Shown: piece after piece, positions 19,407-29,097 of the stretch
Layout: each line of letters starts with the position of its first letter
How positions within the stretch are numbered: position 1 is the stretch's first letter
From: Hyphomicrobiales bacterium
Lineage (GTDB): Bacteria; Pseudomonadota; Alphaproteobacteria; Rhizobiales; Devosiaceae
Assembly: GCA_004144345.1 (NCBI GenBank)
Contig: SEEL01000005.1
Span: 62,001 to 126,000, forward strand
Reading direction: 5' to 3'
Length of the DNA stretch: 64,000 nucleotides
The notes under the pieces: model-generated
Told to the model about the DNA's origin: nothing
What the model saw: only the letters and a program-made list of their open reading frames with translations
Databases searched by the model: none
Program-made: the position numbers and the translations under genes

Positions 19407-20098
19407 TTCGCGAACTCGATGGCGATGCGATCGATCTCGACATAGCCCTGCGCGATGCTGGACGGCCAGATCGGGTAGTCGCGTCCGGCACGTAGAATGT
19501 GCGGATCGCCATCTATCCTGCCCATGGGGCGCGGCTTCACCGGGAACATGATGAGATGCATGTTGATGTTGACGTTGCCGAGCACGCTCAGCAGCGGCTT
19601 CTCACCATAGGTGTCGGTGCGGTCATGGCGCGAACCGATGCTGGTCCATTGCGTTTGATCCGGGGCCAATGTGACCGTCTGTTCGCTCCAGTCGGGTGTC
19701 ACGGCGAAGGTCTGCCCAGTGAGTACCCATCCCGAGCAGATGCCGTCGACGCCGCCCTGGATCAGCACTGAGAATTCCGTTCCAGCGGCCTCGAGCTCGC
19801 CGCGGAGGCGCAGCGAGATGCGCGCATTGGTGAAGTCGGTCGGATAATTGCCCTTGGTAAAGCGGTTCTCGCCGGCGACATCGCGCAATTGCTCGCCCGC
19901 GACGCCGCGCGTCACGAGACACATCAGCAGTTGCAGATAGCCGCCGCCCGGTGGCGCATGGTTGTAGTCGACCCACCACGGTCCCTGGCAGCGAACCACG
20001 CCGTCCTTCACCGGCAGCGCGCCAATCGGCGAATAATTGTCGACGACGCGCATCCAGCCGCCCGGCCCATTGTCGAAATCCTCAACATAAGTCGTCAC
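19403..20098 (-). CDS. Hypothetical protein, predicted beta-sandwich/lectin-like
   Basis: GTG start VTTYVEDFDNGPGGWMRVVDNYSP chosen because the upstream ATG (20131) would abut the operator; 4-bp overlap with the dapA-like gene. Confidence 0.6.
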   Translation of the reverse strand: MTTYVEDFDNGPGGWMRVVDNYSPIGALPVKDGVVRCQGPWWVDYNHAPPGGGYLQLLMCLVTRGVAGEQLRDVAGENRFTKGNYPTDFTNARISLRLRGELEAAGTEFSVLIQGGVDGICSGWVLTGQTFAVTPDWSEQTVTLAPDQTQWTSIGSRHDRTDTYGEKPLLSVLGNVNINMHLIMFPVKPRPMGRIDGDPHILRAGRDYPIWPSSIAQGYVEIDRIAIEFAK

Positions 20099-20131
20099 GG
20101 CCGCCCCTCGCCTGCTTGAACTAAATATCAT

Positions 20132-20145
20132 CTTATCATTATAAC
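20132..20145. promoter_or_regulatory. Operator site B (CTTATCATTATAAC)
   Basis: Reverse complement GTTATAATGATAAG; TTGAAC-N17-TTATAA promoter reading towards 20173(+); coordinates +/-1. Confidence 0.7.
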
Positions 20146-20172
20146 AGATAAGCAGGTCAAGCGGGGGGATGG

Positions 20173-21372
20173 ATGGCCAACAGGCACGCGATCATCGTCG
20201 GGGGAGGCGTCACCGGCCTGTCGACGGCCTATCACCTGAAACGCCTCGGCTATGGCGACGTTACGATCTTTGAGAAGGACACGATCGGCGCCGGCTCCAG
20301 CAGTCGCGCCGCAGGGATCTCGACGGGCCTCTTGTGGTCGAAGACCGGCATTCTAGCCCGCAAGACCGCGCTTCGCCGCTTCCGTGAAATGAGCCGGGAG
20401 CTCGATGGCTATGTCTTTCATAATGAACAGGGCTGTCTCGGGCTGTTCAGCCCGGAACTGTGGCCGGGTCGCGAGGCGTTGCTGCCGCTCTATGACGAGT
20501 ATGATGTGCCCTATCAGGTGCTGTCCGCTGCCGAGATCAGGCGGCGATGGCCAATGCTCAACCCGCTGGACGACCATCTCGGCGTGCTCGATCCGCTCGG
20601 CGGCTACAGCGAGCCGCCGGAATATCTGGCGGCGCTCACGGCCAAGCTGAAGCAGCTCGAGGTGCGGATCGTGACGGGCGCGACCGTCGACGGCATCGAG
20701 ACGAAGAATGGCCGCGCCATCGGTGTCCGGACCGAGGGCAGGGTAGTGCAAGGCGATGCCGTGGTCGTCGCCAACTATGCCTGGGTGCTGCCGCTGCTGA
20801 AGACCGTCGACATCTCGATCCCGGCCAAGACGTTTCTCCACCGCCGCTATGTCAGCGCGCCGATGCTCGCGCCATTCGTGGCCCCGCCCGTCAATGCCGA
20901 TCCGTATTTCGGCTATGTCCGTCCCGCCGACGGCAACCGTATCCTTGTGGGCGCGGAAACGCCCGATCTCGACGACATCAAGCTCACCGATTTCCGCGCG
21001 CGCTACGATCAGCTTGAGGACGATCCGAAGCTGCGCGACGAGGTGGTTGGCCGCTTCATCGACTTCGTGCCGGCGATGCGCGGGCTCGACTGGGAGACGC
21101 GCAAGGTCGGGTTGCTGTCCTTCTCGATGGATGGCGAACCGATCCTCGGCCCGTTCGGCGGCATGGAAGGGCTGTTCGTCGGCGTCTGTTTCCACTCGGG
21201 CGGCTTCAGCTACAATCCGGCGTCCGGCTATTACCTCGCTGAGTTCGTCGCGCGCGGCGAGACGTCCATCGACCTCACCGCCTTCTCGCCCGACCGTTTC
21301 GCTGCCGACGAGACGGCTGCCTACGTCGCATCCACCGTACCGCAGCGCAATGCGGCGCGGCGGCGCCACTGA
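20173..21372 (+). CDS. FAD-dependent oxidoreductase, DAO family
   Basis: HAIIVGGGVTGLSTAYHLKRLGYGDVTIFEK; GEPILGPFGGMEGLFVGVCFHSGGFSYNPASGYYLAEFV. Confidence 0.9.
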   Translation: MANRHAIIVGGGVTGLSTAYHLKRLGYGDVTIFEKDTIGAGSSSRAAGISTGLLWSKTGILARKTALRRFREMSRELDGYVFHNEQGCLGLFSPELWPGREALLPLYDEYDVPYQVLSAAEIRRRWPMLNPLDDHLGVLDPLGGYSEPPEYLAALTAKLKQLEVRIVTGATVDGIETKNGRAIGVRTEGRVVQGDAVVVANYAWVLPLLKTVDISIPAKTFLHRRYVSAPMLAPFVAPPVNADPYFGYVRPADGNRILVGAETPDLDDIKLTDFRARYDQLEDDPKLRDEVVGRFIDFVPAMRGLDWETRKVGLLSFSMDGEPILGPFGGMEGLFVGVCFHSGGFSYNPASGYYLAEFVARGETSIDLTAFSPDRFAADETAAYVASTVPQRNAARRRH

Positions 21373-21398
21373 CCCATCGACCTGCCGGAGGATTTGCC

Positions 21399-22427
21399 TT
21401 GAGCGAATATGAGATCAACAGCCTCGATACCCGCATCTGGCAGGAGGAACTCGACGACTTCGTGCCGCAAAAAGTGTTCGATGCGCATGTGCATATCTAT
21501 CGCTGGGCCTTCGACCTCGATCCGAGCAAGGCCACCGGCCCGTTCGCTAATGGCATTGGCGCGATGTTTCCAGAGGTCACTTGGGAGATCGCCGACGAGG
21601 TCGATGCGGCGTTGATGCCGGACCGCGAGATCGAGCGGCTGTCGTTTCCCTTCCCTTTTCCCAACCCCTGCGACTTCGACGGCTCGAACAGCTATGTCGC
21701 GCAGGAGACGTCAAAGGGCGCCGGCAAGAGCCGCTCGCTGATGCTGGTCAATCCCGGCATGAATGCCGCTCAGGTCGAGGCCGCCGCACGCCGTCACGGC
21801 CATATCGGCTTCAAACCCTATCGCTGGTACGCCGATGACCCCGTCGATGGCCGGCTGACCGACTTCATGCCGGAGCACCAGATCGCCGTGGCCGACAAGC
21901 TCGGCCTCGCCATCATGATGCATCTGAGCAAGCGCGACGCCATCGCCGACCCGGCCAATGTCGAGGACATGCTTCGGCTCAGCGACAAATATCCCAACGC
22001 CAAATGGATACTCGCGCATTGCGCCCGCAGCTATTCGGCCTGGGCCATCGAGGCGTCGGCGGCCAAGCTCCGCGGGCTGCCCAATGTCTGGTACGACACC
22101 TCGACCGTCTGCGACTCCGATGCGCTCGATGCGCTCTACACCGGCGTCGGCGTCGATCGCGTGATGTATGGCTCCGACGACATGATCGGGCCGATGCGCG
22201 GCAAGTACATCACCTTCGGCAGGGCCTGGACCGCCCTGTCACCGACCAATCACTCCATGAGCCTTGCCCATTGCGATCCGCGGATGACATTCATCCGCTA
22301 TGAGCAGTTGCGGGCGATGAAGCGGGGCGGCCGGCAGATCGGCCTGACCGCCGCGCATCGGCAGGCACTGTTCTACGACACAGCGCGGGCGCTGGTGGAC
22401 TCGATCCCGGTGCCGCTGCCTCAGTAG
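21399..22427 (+). CDS. Amidohydrolase family protein (amidohydrolase_2 TIM barrel)
   Basis: TTG start; KVFDAHVHIYRW; IMMHLSKRDA; WILAHCARSYSAWAIEA; VMYGSDDM. Confidence 0.85.
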   Translation: MSEYEINSLDTRIWQEELDDFVPQKVFDAHVHIYRWAFDLDPSKATGPFANGIGAMFPEVTWEIADEVDAALMPDREIERLSFPFPFPNPCDFDGSNSYVAQETSKGAGKSRSLMLVNPGMNAAQVEAAARRHGHIGFKPYRWYADDPVDGRLTDFMPEHQIAVADKLGLAIMMHLSKRDAIADPANVEDMLRLSDKYPNAKWILAHCARSYSAWAIEASAAKLRGLPNVWYDTSTVCDSDALDALYTGVGVDRVMYGSDDMIGPMRGKYITFGRAWTALSPTNHSMSLAHCDPRMTFIRYEQLRAMKRGGRQIGLTAAHRQALFYDTARALVDSIPVPLPQ

Positions 22428-23104
22428 CGTTCGGGCCAGTCCGCCGGCCAGTCGAGGGCGCCCGGATGGTTCGCCTCCGGGTGCCAGAGGTCGTGCTGCT
22501 GCTCCCACAGATGCGGGCTGTTCTCGCGGTCGAGCTCAGGCGGCAGCGGTTCGGCGCGACCGGGGTGCCCCTTCACGAAGCTGCCGGCCGGGATGTCCTT
22601 GGTCACCAGCGTACCGGCGGCAATGAAGCTGCGGGCGCCGATGGTGATGCCGGGCAGGATCGTGCAGCCACCGCCAATCATCACGTCGTCTTCCACGGTC
22701 GCGCCGCGTGGTGTCGGCCCATGATCGACGCGGCCCGGGATCCGCTCGTTGAGGAACGCGGTGCCTGGTCCAACAAAGACGCGGTCGCCCAGCCAGGTGC
22801 GCGACGGGATGTAGACATGGGACATGACGCGGACGCCGTCGCCGAAACGGATCAGCCCTTCGAGCGTCGACTGGTTGGTGACCGTGCAATAGTCGCCCAT
22901 CCGCACCTTGGCGCGGATGACCGTGTTGTGGCCGCTCTGGAAATAATCGCCGATGGTGACATCGCCATAGATCAGCGTGCCATGCCGCAATATCCCATTG
23001 GCGCCGATGCGGGCCGGGGCGCAGTCGGGATGATAGCGGAAGCCGACGACCACACCGGGTTCGACGATCGTCCCGGCGCCGATAGTGGCGTTGTCAGTGT
23101 CCAC
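22421..23104 (-). CDS. Left-handed beta-helix (hexapeptide repeat) acyltransferase
   Basis: Repeated I-G-G-x(4) hexapeptides: NATIGAGTIVEPGVVVG..., TVEDDVMIGGGCTILPGITIGARSFIAAGTLVTKDIPAGSFVKGHPGR. Confidence 0.9.
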   Translation of the reverse strand: MDTDNATIGAGTIVEPGVVVGFRYHPDCAPARIGANGILRHGTLIYGDVTIGDYFQSGHNTVIRAKVRMGDYCTVTNQSTLEGLIRFGDGVRVMSHVYIPSRTWLGDRVFVGPGTAFLNERIPGRVDHGPTPRGATVEDDVMIGGGCTILPGITIGARSFIAAGTLVTKDIPAGSFVKGHPGRAEPLPPELDRENSPHLWEQQHDLWHPEANHPGALDWPADWPERY

Positions 23105-24263
23105 GGGGCGTCACGAGATCGTTGGATTCGATATGCGCCGCGCCCAGCGTCGTGATGTCATTGACGCCCATCAGCCCCAGCGCGCTGTCGGCTTCGGCGC
23201 GCAGGATTTCGAACAACCGGGACACGCCCGCCTCGCCGGCGGCGCCCAGCGCGTAGAGGAACGGCCGGCCGATGAACACGGCGCGGGCGCCAAGGGCCAC
23301 GGCCTTGATCATGTCCTGGCCGGAGCGCACGCCGCTATCGAGATAGATCTCACAGCGCCCACCGACGGCGTCGACGATGCGCGGCAGCACGCGGATAGTC
23401 GAGGGCGCGCCGTCGAGCTGACGCCCACCGTGGTTGGAAACGATGATCGCGTCGGCGCCGTGCGCCACCGCCTCGCGTGCATCGTCTGGATGGAGCACGC
23501 CCTTGACCACCAGCGGGCCACCGAAGCGCTGCTTGATCCAGCGCAGATCGCTCCAGTTGAGCGTGAGATCGTCCTGCTGGCCCATCCATTCGGCGAGCGC
23601 TGCAGCGCTCGAGGCGCCCGGCACGTGACCAGCGAAATTGCCAAAAGTCCGCCGCGTCGTGCGCAGCATGGCCAGCGACCAGCGCGGTTTGATCGCCAGT
23701 TCGGCAATGAAGCGCGGCGTGAATTTGAGCGGCACGGTGAGGCCGTTGCGCACGTCCTTGTGCCGCTGGCCGTAATGCTGGCAATCCATGGTGACGACCA
23801 GCGCCGCGCAGCCGGCTGCCTTGGCACGGTCGATCAGCCGGCCGGTAAACTCGCGATCCTTGCGGACATAGAGCTGGAACCAGAACGGCGCCTTGGTCGC
23901 GGCAGCGATATCCTCCATCGAGCAGATGCTGACGGTGGAGAGCGTGAACGGCACGCCGAATGTCTCGGCAGCGCGGGCCGCCTTTATCTCGCCATCGGCA
24001 CTCTGCATGCCGGCGGCGCCAGTGGGCGCGAGGCCGAGCGGCATCGTCACCTTGCGCCCGAGGATCGTCGTTTCGAGGCTGCGTCTGGTGATGTCGACGC
24101 CGATCCGCTGGTGCAGCCGGATCTGCGCGAAGTCATCGCTGTTGGCGCGATAGGTGCCTTCGGTGTAGGCGCCGGAATCCGCGTACTGGAAGAACATGCG
24201 CGGCACCCGCTTCTCGGCGACGCGTTTGAAGTCATCTACCGTCAGATACTGCTTGAGCCGCAT
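23094..24263 (-). CDS. FMN-dependent alpha-hydroxy-acid oxidase/dehydrogenase (LldD-like)
   Basis: MPLGLAPTGAAGMQSADGEIKAARAAETFGVPFTLSTVSICSMEDIA; IIVSNHGGRQLDGAPSTIRVLPRIVDAVGGRCEIYLDSGVRSGQDMIKAVALGARAVFIGRPFLYAL. Confidence 0.95.
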   Translation of the reverse strand: MRLKQYLTVDDFKRVAEKRVPRMFFQYADSGAYTEGTYRANSDDFAQIRLHQRIGVDITRRSLETTILGRKVTMPLGLAPTGAAGMQSADGEIKAARAAETFGVPFTLSTVSICSMEDIAAATKAPFWFQLYVRKDREFTGRLIDRAKAAGCAALVVTMDCQHYGQRHKDVRNGLTVPLKFTPRFIAELAIKPRWSLAMLRTTRRTFGNFAGHVPGASSAAALAEWMGQQDDLTLNWSDLRWIKQRFGGPLVVKGVLHPDDAREAVAHGADAIIVSNHGGRQLDGAPSTIRVLPRIVDAVGGRCEIYLDSGVRSGQDMIKAVALGARAVFIGRPFLYALGAAGEAGVSRLFEILRAEADSALGLMGVNDITTLGAAHIESNDLVTPRGH

Positions 24264-24264
24264 C

Positions 24265-25173
24265 TTAGTCCCTCAGAACGAACCAGCGCATGTCGTAGCG
24301 ATGCGTACTGCGATCGAACTGCAGCGTATAGGGATCGCAGCGCCAGCGCTCCACCTGGCCATCGGTCCGCGCCACCAGCCAGGAGAAGTCCCACCCCTTC
24401 GTGCCGTAGCGGAGCGGGATGGCCGGCTTGACACGAACCGCCGGGTGCGTGCCGGTGATGAACAGCTTGCGGTCGGTGTAGTAATAGGCCGAGCCGCAAT
24501 GGATGAAGGCTTCATGCTCGGGCCCGCTCTCGCCCGGCGCCAGCAGCCCGACGCAGAACTTGCTGATCGCGACTTTCACCGGCGAGCCGCGCAGGAACGC
24601 TTCGGTCAGCGCCTCGATCGAGCCGGATTTCGGTCGTCCCTCATAGTCATGCGCCAAGACTTCCTGCCAGCGATCGTTGACGAGGAAGCGGTAGCTGTCG
24701 AAATCGTAGACGAAATTGTGCGACGGCGCGTTGGTGCCGGCGTCAAAGGAATCATACTGGTGGTATTTCGGCATGTCGCTCGTGTCGTCGAGCGGCGAGG
24801 GGCCAAGCGACCCGGTCGGCACCTGTCCGTCGAGATAGGGCCGCGCGATCGCCTGTGTGCCGTCCTGGTTGTAGAGGAAGAACGACATCGACGGCCGCGG
24901 GCCAAACCCCTCCGGCAGATCAACCGGCATGCGCAACGTCATGATCCCCGCGGCCCAGCTGTCGTCGAGGAGCAGCGTCTGGCGGAACTCCGCCACCTCC
25001 TCGATCAGCTCATTGCTGGGCGAGGAGGTGTCGATGTGCTCATTGTGCCGGAAGGCAGTGCCGATGCGAAGGTCGGCGCCGCGCCTGATGGCGTCGACCA
25101 GATCGGTCGTGCTGCCGCTACGGACCGAGCGATCCGAGTTCAGCGTCAGGACGTTGCGGAGCCCCTGTGCCAT
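24265..25173 (-). CDS. Hypothetical conserved-looking protein of unknown function
   Basis: Start MAQGLRNVLTLNSDRSVRSGSTTDLVDAIRRGADLRIGTAFRHNEHID; in-frame, tightly packed in operon; no family recognised. Confidence 0.7.
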   Translation of the reverse strand: MAQGLRNVLTLNSDRSVRSGSTTDLVDAIRRGADLRIGTAFRHNEHIDTSSPSNELIEEVAEFRQTLLLDDSWAAGIMTLRMPVDLPEGFGPRPSMSFFLYNQDGTQAIARPYLDGQVPTGSLGPSPLDDTSDMPKYHQYDSFDAGTNAPSHNFVYDFDSYRFLVNDRWQEVLAHDYEGRPKSGSIEALTEAFLRGSPVKVAISKFCVGLLAPGESGPEHEAFIHCGSAYYYTDRKLFITGTHPAVRVKPAIPLRYGTKGWDFSWLVARTDGQVERWRCDPYTLQFDRSTHRYDMRWFVLRD

Positions 25174-25186
25174 CGTCCGGACCCGA

Positions 25187-26107
25187 TCAGAGCGCGTCGA
25201 GGAAGGCGACGCCGGTGAGCTTGCGCTCATCGCGCAGTTGCCGGAACTCGGCCCTGAGCTTGTCCTCGGCCGCCTGGTCGATGTAGCTGCCGAGCGGCCG
25301 GCGGACATAGCCGGGGTCGCAGCCCTGCCAGGCCATGGCGCGCTTGATGCAGGACACGCCGCCACGCGGCAGCGAGAAGAAGATCACGGCATTGCCGATC
25401 TCCTGCAGGCGCTTGGCCTCGTGCATGTCGCCGCGGGCCACGGCGTCGCGCAGCGCCAGCCAGATTTCCGGCATCGAATTGTAGAACGAACCGATGACGC
25501 CATCGGCGCCGAAGGAGAGGCCGGACATTGCCATCTCGTCGGCGCCCGAGAAGACGACGAAATCTTTGCCGATCTCTTCCTTGATGCGGATGATCTCGTG
25601 ATGTGTGGTCGCCGTGTATTTGACGCCGATCATCCCATCGATGCTCGCGAGGCGCTTGATGATGTCGAAGCCGAGCGCTGCCATCGGCACGTTGTAGGCC
25701 AGCATGGGGAGCGAGGTGGAGGCGGTGATATCGGCGTAGTAGCCGTGGATCTGATCGCCCGAGAACCCCCAGTAGAAGGGCGGGACCGATGAGATGGCGT
25801 CGACGCCGGCCTTCTCGGCGTGCTTGGCGAGATCGATCGACGTATGCGTGCCGATGGCGCCGATATGGGCAATGATCGGAATGCGGCCCTTCACTTCGTC
25901 GACGGTGATTTCGACGACGCGCTTGCGCTCGTCGGACGTCATCAGGAAGGACTCCCCGGTCGAGCCGGTGATGTAGAGCCCCTCGAGCTTGCGCTCGATC
26001 AGGAAATTGATGAGCGCGCGCAGGCGCTTTTCGTCGAGCTGTTCATTCTCGTCAAAAGGCGTGACCATCGCGGGGTAGACACCCGAGAAGGACGTGAACT
26101 TCGGCAT
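25187..26107 (-). CDS. Dihydrodipicolinate synthase/N-acetylneuraminate lyase family protein
   Basis: FSGVYPAMVTPFDENEQLDEKRLRALINFLIERKLEGLYITGSTGESFLMT; LAYNVPMAALGFDI; GVKYTATTHHEIIRI. Confidence 0.92.
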   Translation of the reverse strand: MPKFTSFSGVYPAMVTPFDENEQLDEKRLRALINFLIERKLEGLYITGSTGESFLMTSDERKRVVEITVDEVKGRIPIIAHIGAIGTHTSIDLAKHAEKAGVDAISSVPPFYWGFSGDQIHGYYADITASTSLPMLAYNVPMAALGFDIIKRLASIDGMIGVKYTATTHHEIIRIKEEIGKDFVVFSGADEMAMSGLSFGADGVIGSFYNSMPEIWLALRDAVARGDMHEAKRLQEIGNAVIFFSLPRGGVSCIKRAMAWQGCDPGYVRRPLGSYIDQAAEDKLRAEFRQLRDERKLTGVAFLDAL

Positions 26108-26136
26108 TTTGGCTCCGTTGGAGAATGCGGCCTGCG

Positions 26137-27171
26137 TTATGCGGCGGCTGCGGCTTCGGGTGCGTCGATGAGGTGGCAGGCGGCGTAGTGGTCGTTACGC
26201 CCGTCGATGGAATACCGCTTCAGCGGCGGCGTGACGGTCTTGCAGATGTCCTGCCGCAGATGGCAGCGTGGATGGAACGGGCAGCCCGACGGCGGGTTGA
26301 CCGGGCTCGGCACGTCTCCTTCGAGGACGACGCGTTTCGACCGCCTGTCGAGATCGGCTACCGGAATGGCCGAGAGCAGGGCCTGGGTGTAGGGGTGCAG
26401 GCGACGGGCGTAGAGATCTTCGGAGCGGCACAGCTCGACGATGCGCCCAAGATACATCACCGCGATGCGGTCGCAGAGGTACTCGGTAACGCTGAGGTTG
26501 TGGGTGATGAAGATGTAGGTGAGGTTCTTCTCCCGCTTCAGCTTCATCAGGAGCTGCAGCACCTGCGCCTGGATCGAAACGTCGAGCGCGCTTACGGCCT
26601 CGTCGCAAACGATGAGTTCGGGGCCGATGGACAAGGCGCGCGCAATGCCGATGCGCTGGCGCTGACCGCCCGAAAACTCGTGCGGATAGCGGTCCATGTA
26701 TTCGCGGCGGAGATTCACGGCCTCGAGCAGGTCGCCGATGATCTTGCGCCGCGCCTCGCGCGTCCTCACGCCATACTTCTTCAGCGGATCTTCGAGCGAC
26801 CCGAAGATCGTGAAGGCCGGGTTCAGCGAGGAATGCGGATCCTGGAACACGATCTGCAATTTGCGGCGATAGGGATCGAGCTCTTTCGCCGACAGGCCGG
26901 TGAGCTCGGCCTCCTCGGTCGGCGATGAATAGGAGATCGTGCCCTCGCTGGCTTTCACCAGCTGCATGATGGTCTTGCCCAGCGTGGTCTTGCCACAGCC
27001 GCTCTCGCCGACGAGGCCGAGGACTTCGCCGCGATAGACATCAAGATCGATGCCATCGACGGCCTTCACATGCCCGACGGTCTGCCGCAGCACACCGGAC
27101 TTGACCGGGAAGTAGGTTTTGACGCCGCGCAGCTTCAGGATGATTTCGGCTTCATGTGGCATTGGCGGCAA
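26137..27171 (-). CDS. Oligopeptide/dipeptide-type ABC transporter ATP-binding protein (OppF/DppF-like)
   Basis: [47 protein letters not shown]-terminal oligo_HPY motif. Confidence 0.95.
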   Translation of the reverse strand: MPPMPHEAEIILKLRGVKTYFPVKSGVLRQTVGHVKAVDGIDLDVYRGEVLGLVGESGCGKTTLGKTIMQLVKASEGTISYSSPTEEAELTGLSAKELDPYRRKLQIVFQDPHSSLNPAFTIFGSLEDPLKKYGVRTREARRKIIGDLLEAVNLRREYMDRYPHEFSGGQRQRIGIARALSIGPELIVCDEAVSALDVSIQAQVLQLLMKLKREKNLTYIFITHNLSVTEYLCDRIAVMYLGRIVELCRSEDLYARRLHPYTQALLSAIPVADLDRRSKRVVLEGDVPSPVNPPSGCPFHPRCHLRQDICKTVTPPLKRYSIDGRNDHYAACHLIDAPEAAAAA

Positions 27172-28156
27172 ACTCCTCGTAGCGCCAGCACATCACACGA
27201 TGGGTCGGGGTCGTGTGGGTCTCGGCGGGCATCTGCTCGCAGGCGTCGATCTTGTAGGGGCAGCGCGGCGCGAACTGGCAGCCCTTGGGGCGGTCGAAAG
27301 GATCGGGGGTCGAGCCGGGAATGGCCTCGATGTTCTGGCCCCTGCCGCGGCCGAGCACCGGCATCGAGGCGAGCAGCGCGCGCGTGTACGGATGGACCGG
27401 CCGGCGCAGCACGTCTTCGACGGTACCGGCTTCGACGATGTTGCCCATGTACATGACGGCCACGTCGTCGGCGAGTTCGGCCACCACGCCCATGTCATGG
27501 GTGATGAGCATGATGGCCGTGCCGTGCTCCTGCTTCAGCACCGTCATCAGTTCGAAGATCTGCGCCTGGATGGTGACGTCGAGCGCCGTGGTCGGCTCGT
27601 CAGCGATCAGGATTTTCGGGTTGCAGGCCATCGCCATGGCGATCATGGCGCGCTGCCGCATGCCGCCCGAGAACTGGTGCGGATATTCGTTGATGCGGCG
27701 CTCGGGCAGGGGAATGCCCATGGTGCGCAGCAGATCCACAACCTTCGCCGCCAGCAGATGGCCGCGCAGTTTCGTGTGGTACCGCAAATTCTCGGCGATC
27801 TGAAAGCCAATGGTGAAGACCGGATTGAGCGCCGTCATCGGGTCCTGGAAGATCATGCTGATCTCGGCGCCGCGGATCGAGCGCATCGGCTTGCCGTTAC
27901 GCTCGAGCTTCTCGATGTGAATGTCGCCGCGCTCGCTGTGATAGGTGATCGAGCCTTCCTCGATGCGCGACAGCCGCGGCAGCAATTGCATGATGGCGGC
28001 GGCCGTCACCGACTTGCCGCAGCCGCTCTCGCCCACCACGCACAGCGTCTTGCCTTTCTTGATGTCGAAGGAAACGCCGTTCACTGCCTTGTTGCAGCGC
28101 TGGTTGGTGTAGAAGAAGGTCTTGAGGTTGCGGACGCTGAGAGCGACGTCGGACAT
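27152..28156 (-). CDS. Oligopeptide/dipeptide-type ABC transporter ATP-binding protein (OppD/DppD-like)
   Basis: [72 protein letters not shown]. Confidence 0.95.
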   Translation of the reverse strand: MSDVALSVRNLKTFFYTNQRCNKAVNGVSFDIKKGKTLCVVGESGCGKSVTAAAIMQLLPRLSRIEEGSITYHSERGDIHIEKLERNGKPMRSIRGAEISMIFQDPMTALNPVFTIGFQIAENLRYHTKLRGHLLAAKVVDLLRTMGIPLPERRINEYPHQFSGGMRQRAMIAMAMACNPKILIADEPTTALDVTIQAQIFELMTVLKQEHGTAIMLITHDMGVVAELADDVAVMYMGNIVEAGTVEDVLRRPVHPYTRALLASMPVLGRGRGQNIEAIPGSTPDPFDRPKGCQFAPRCPYKIDACEQMPAETHTTPTHRVMCWRYEEFAANAT

Positions 28157-28159
28157 GGG

Positions 28160-29095
28160 TCAGCCCTGCTGGGTCGGGTCGGAGGCGTCGCGCAAGCCGT
28201 CGCCGATGAAATTCACGCTGAGCACGAACAGCGATATGAAGATGCCCACCGGCAGCCACAGCCACCAGCTATTCTGAAGCACCGTCAGGTCCTGGGCAAC
28301 GTTGAGGATGTTGCCCCAGGTGGGGATGTTCAGCGGCACGCCAAGGCCGAGGAAGCTGAGGCCGGCTTCCTGGAGGATGAAGGCAGCGGTCGACAGCGTG
28401 ATGTTGACCATCACCGGGCCCAGCGCGTTGGGCAGCATATGCTTGAAGCTGATCAGTCCCCGGTTGAGGCCAAAGCTGCGCAGCGCCTGCACATATTCCT
28501 CTTCGCGCAGGGACAGCATCTGAGCGCGCACGAGACGATAGATGCCGCACCAGCCGCCCAGGATGAAGATCGCCATGATGTTGAACAGCGACTGCCCGAG
28601 GATCGAGACCAGCACCAGCACCAGAATGAGCTCGGGGAAGGCCATGATGGCTTCCGAGACGCGCATGGCGACGGTATCGACCCAGCCGCCGACATAGCCG
28701 GCATAGCAGCCGATGATCACGCCAATGAGGGCTGACACTAGGGCGCTGCCGAGGCCGACAAGGATCGAGATGCGGCCGCCATAGAGAACGCGCGCAAACA
28801 CGTCGCGGCCGGTCTTGTCGGTGCCGAACCAATGTTCCCATGAGGGCGGCTGGTTGATGGCGCGCAGATTGATCTTCGTCGGGTCCCAAGGGGTGAGGAG
28901 AGGGGCGAAGATCGAGGCCAGGAGGATGATGGTGAAGACAACGAGGCCGATCACCGCGAGCCGGTTGTTAATGAATTTCCGCACGAAGCGGCTGCCGGTT
29001 ACGTGCTTGAGCTGGCCGGCCTCCTCGCGACGGCGCAGTTCGTCGAACTGACGATCCAGGCGGCTGCGGCGGCTGACGATATCCACGAGCGCCAT
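28160..29095 (-). CDS. Oligopeptide-type ABC transporter permease (OppC/DppC-like)
   Basis: Start MALVDIVSRRSRLDRQ; HWFGTDKTGRDVFARVLYGGRISILVGL; EAGLSFLGLGVPLNIPTWGNIL. Confidence 0.93.
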   Translation of the reverse strand: MALVDIVSRRSRLDRQFDELRRREEAGQLKHVTGSRFVRKFINNRLAVIGLVVFTIILLASIFAPLLTPWDPTKINLRAINQPPSWEHWFGTDKTGRDVFARVLYGGRISILVGLGSALVSALIGVIIGCYAGYVGGWVDTVAMRVSEAIMAFPELILVLVLVSILGQSLFNIMAIFILGGWCGIYRLVRAQMLSLREEEYVQALRSFGLNRGLISFKHMLPNALGPVMVNITLSTAAFILQEAGLSFLGLGVPLNIPTWGNILNVAQDLTVLQNSWWLWLPVGIFISLFVLSVNFIGDGLRDASDPTQQG

Positions 29096-29097
29096 GA

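Noticed and set aside
20099-20131. Upstream ATG start (MIFSSSRRGAAV...) for the 19403 gene
   Set aside because: Would place the start codon adjacent to operator B; the internal GTG at 20098 gives a more natural N-terminus and leader.
27119-28735. 538-aa plus-strand ORF
   Set aside because: Antisense to oppD/oppC-type genes; composition artefact.
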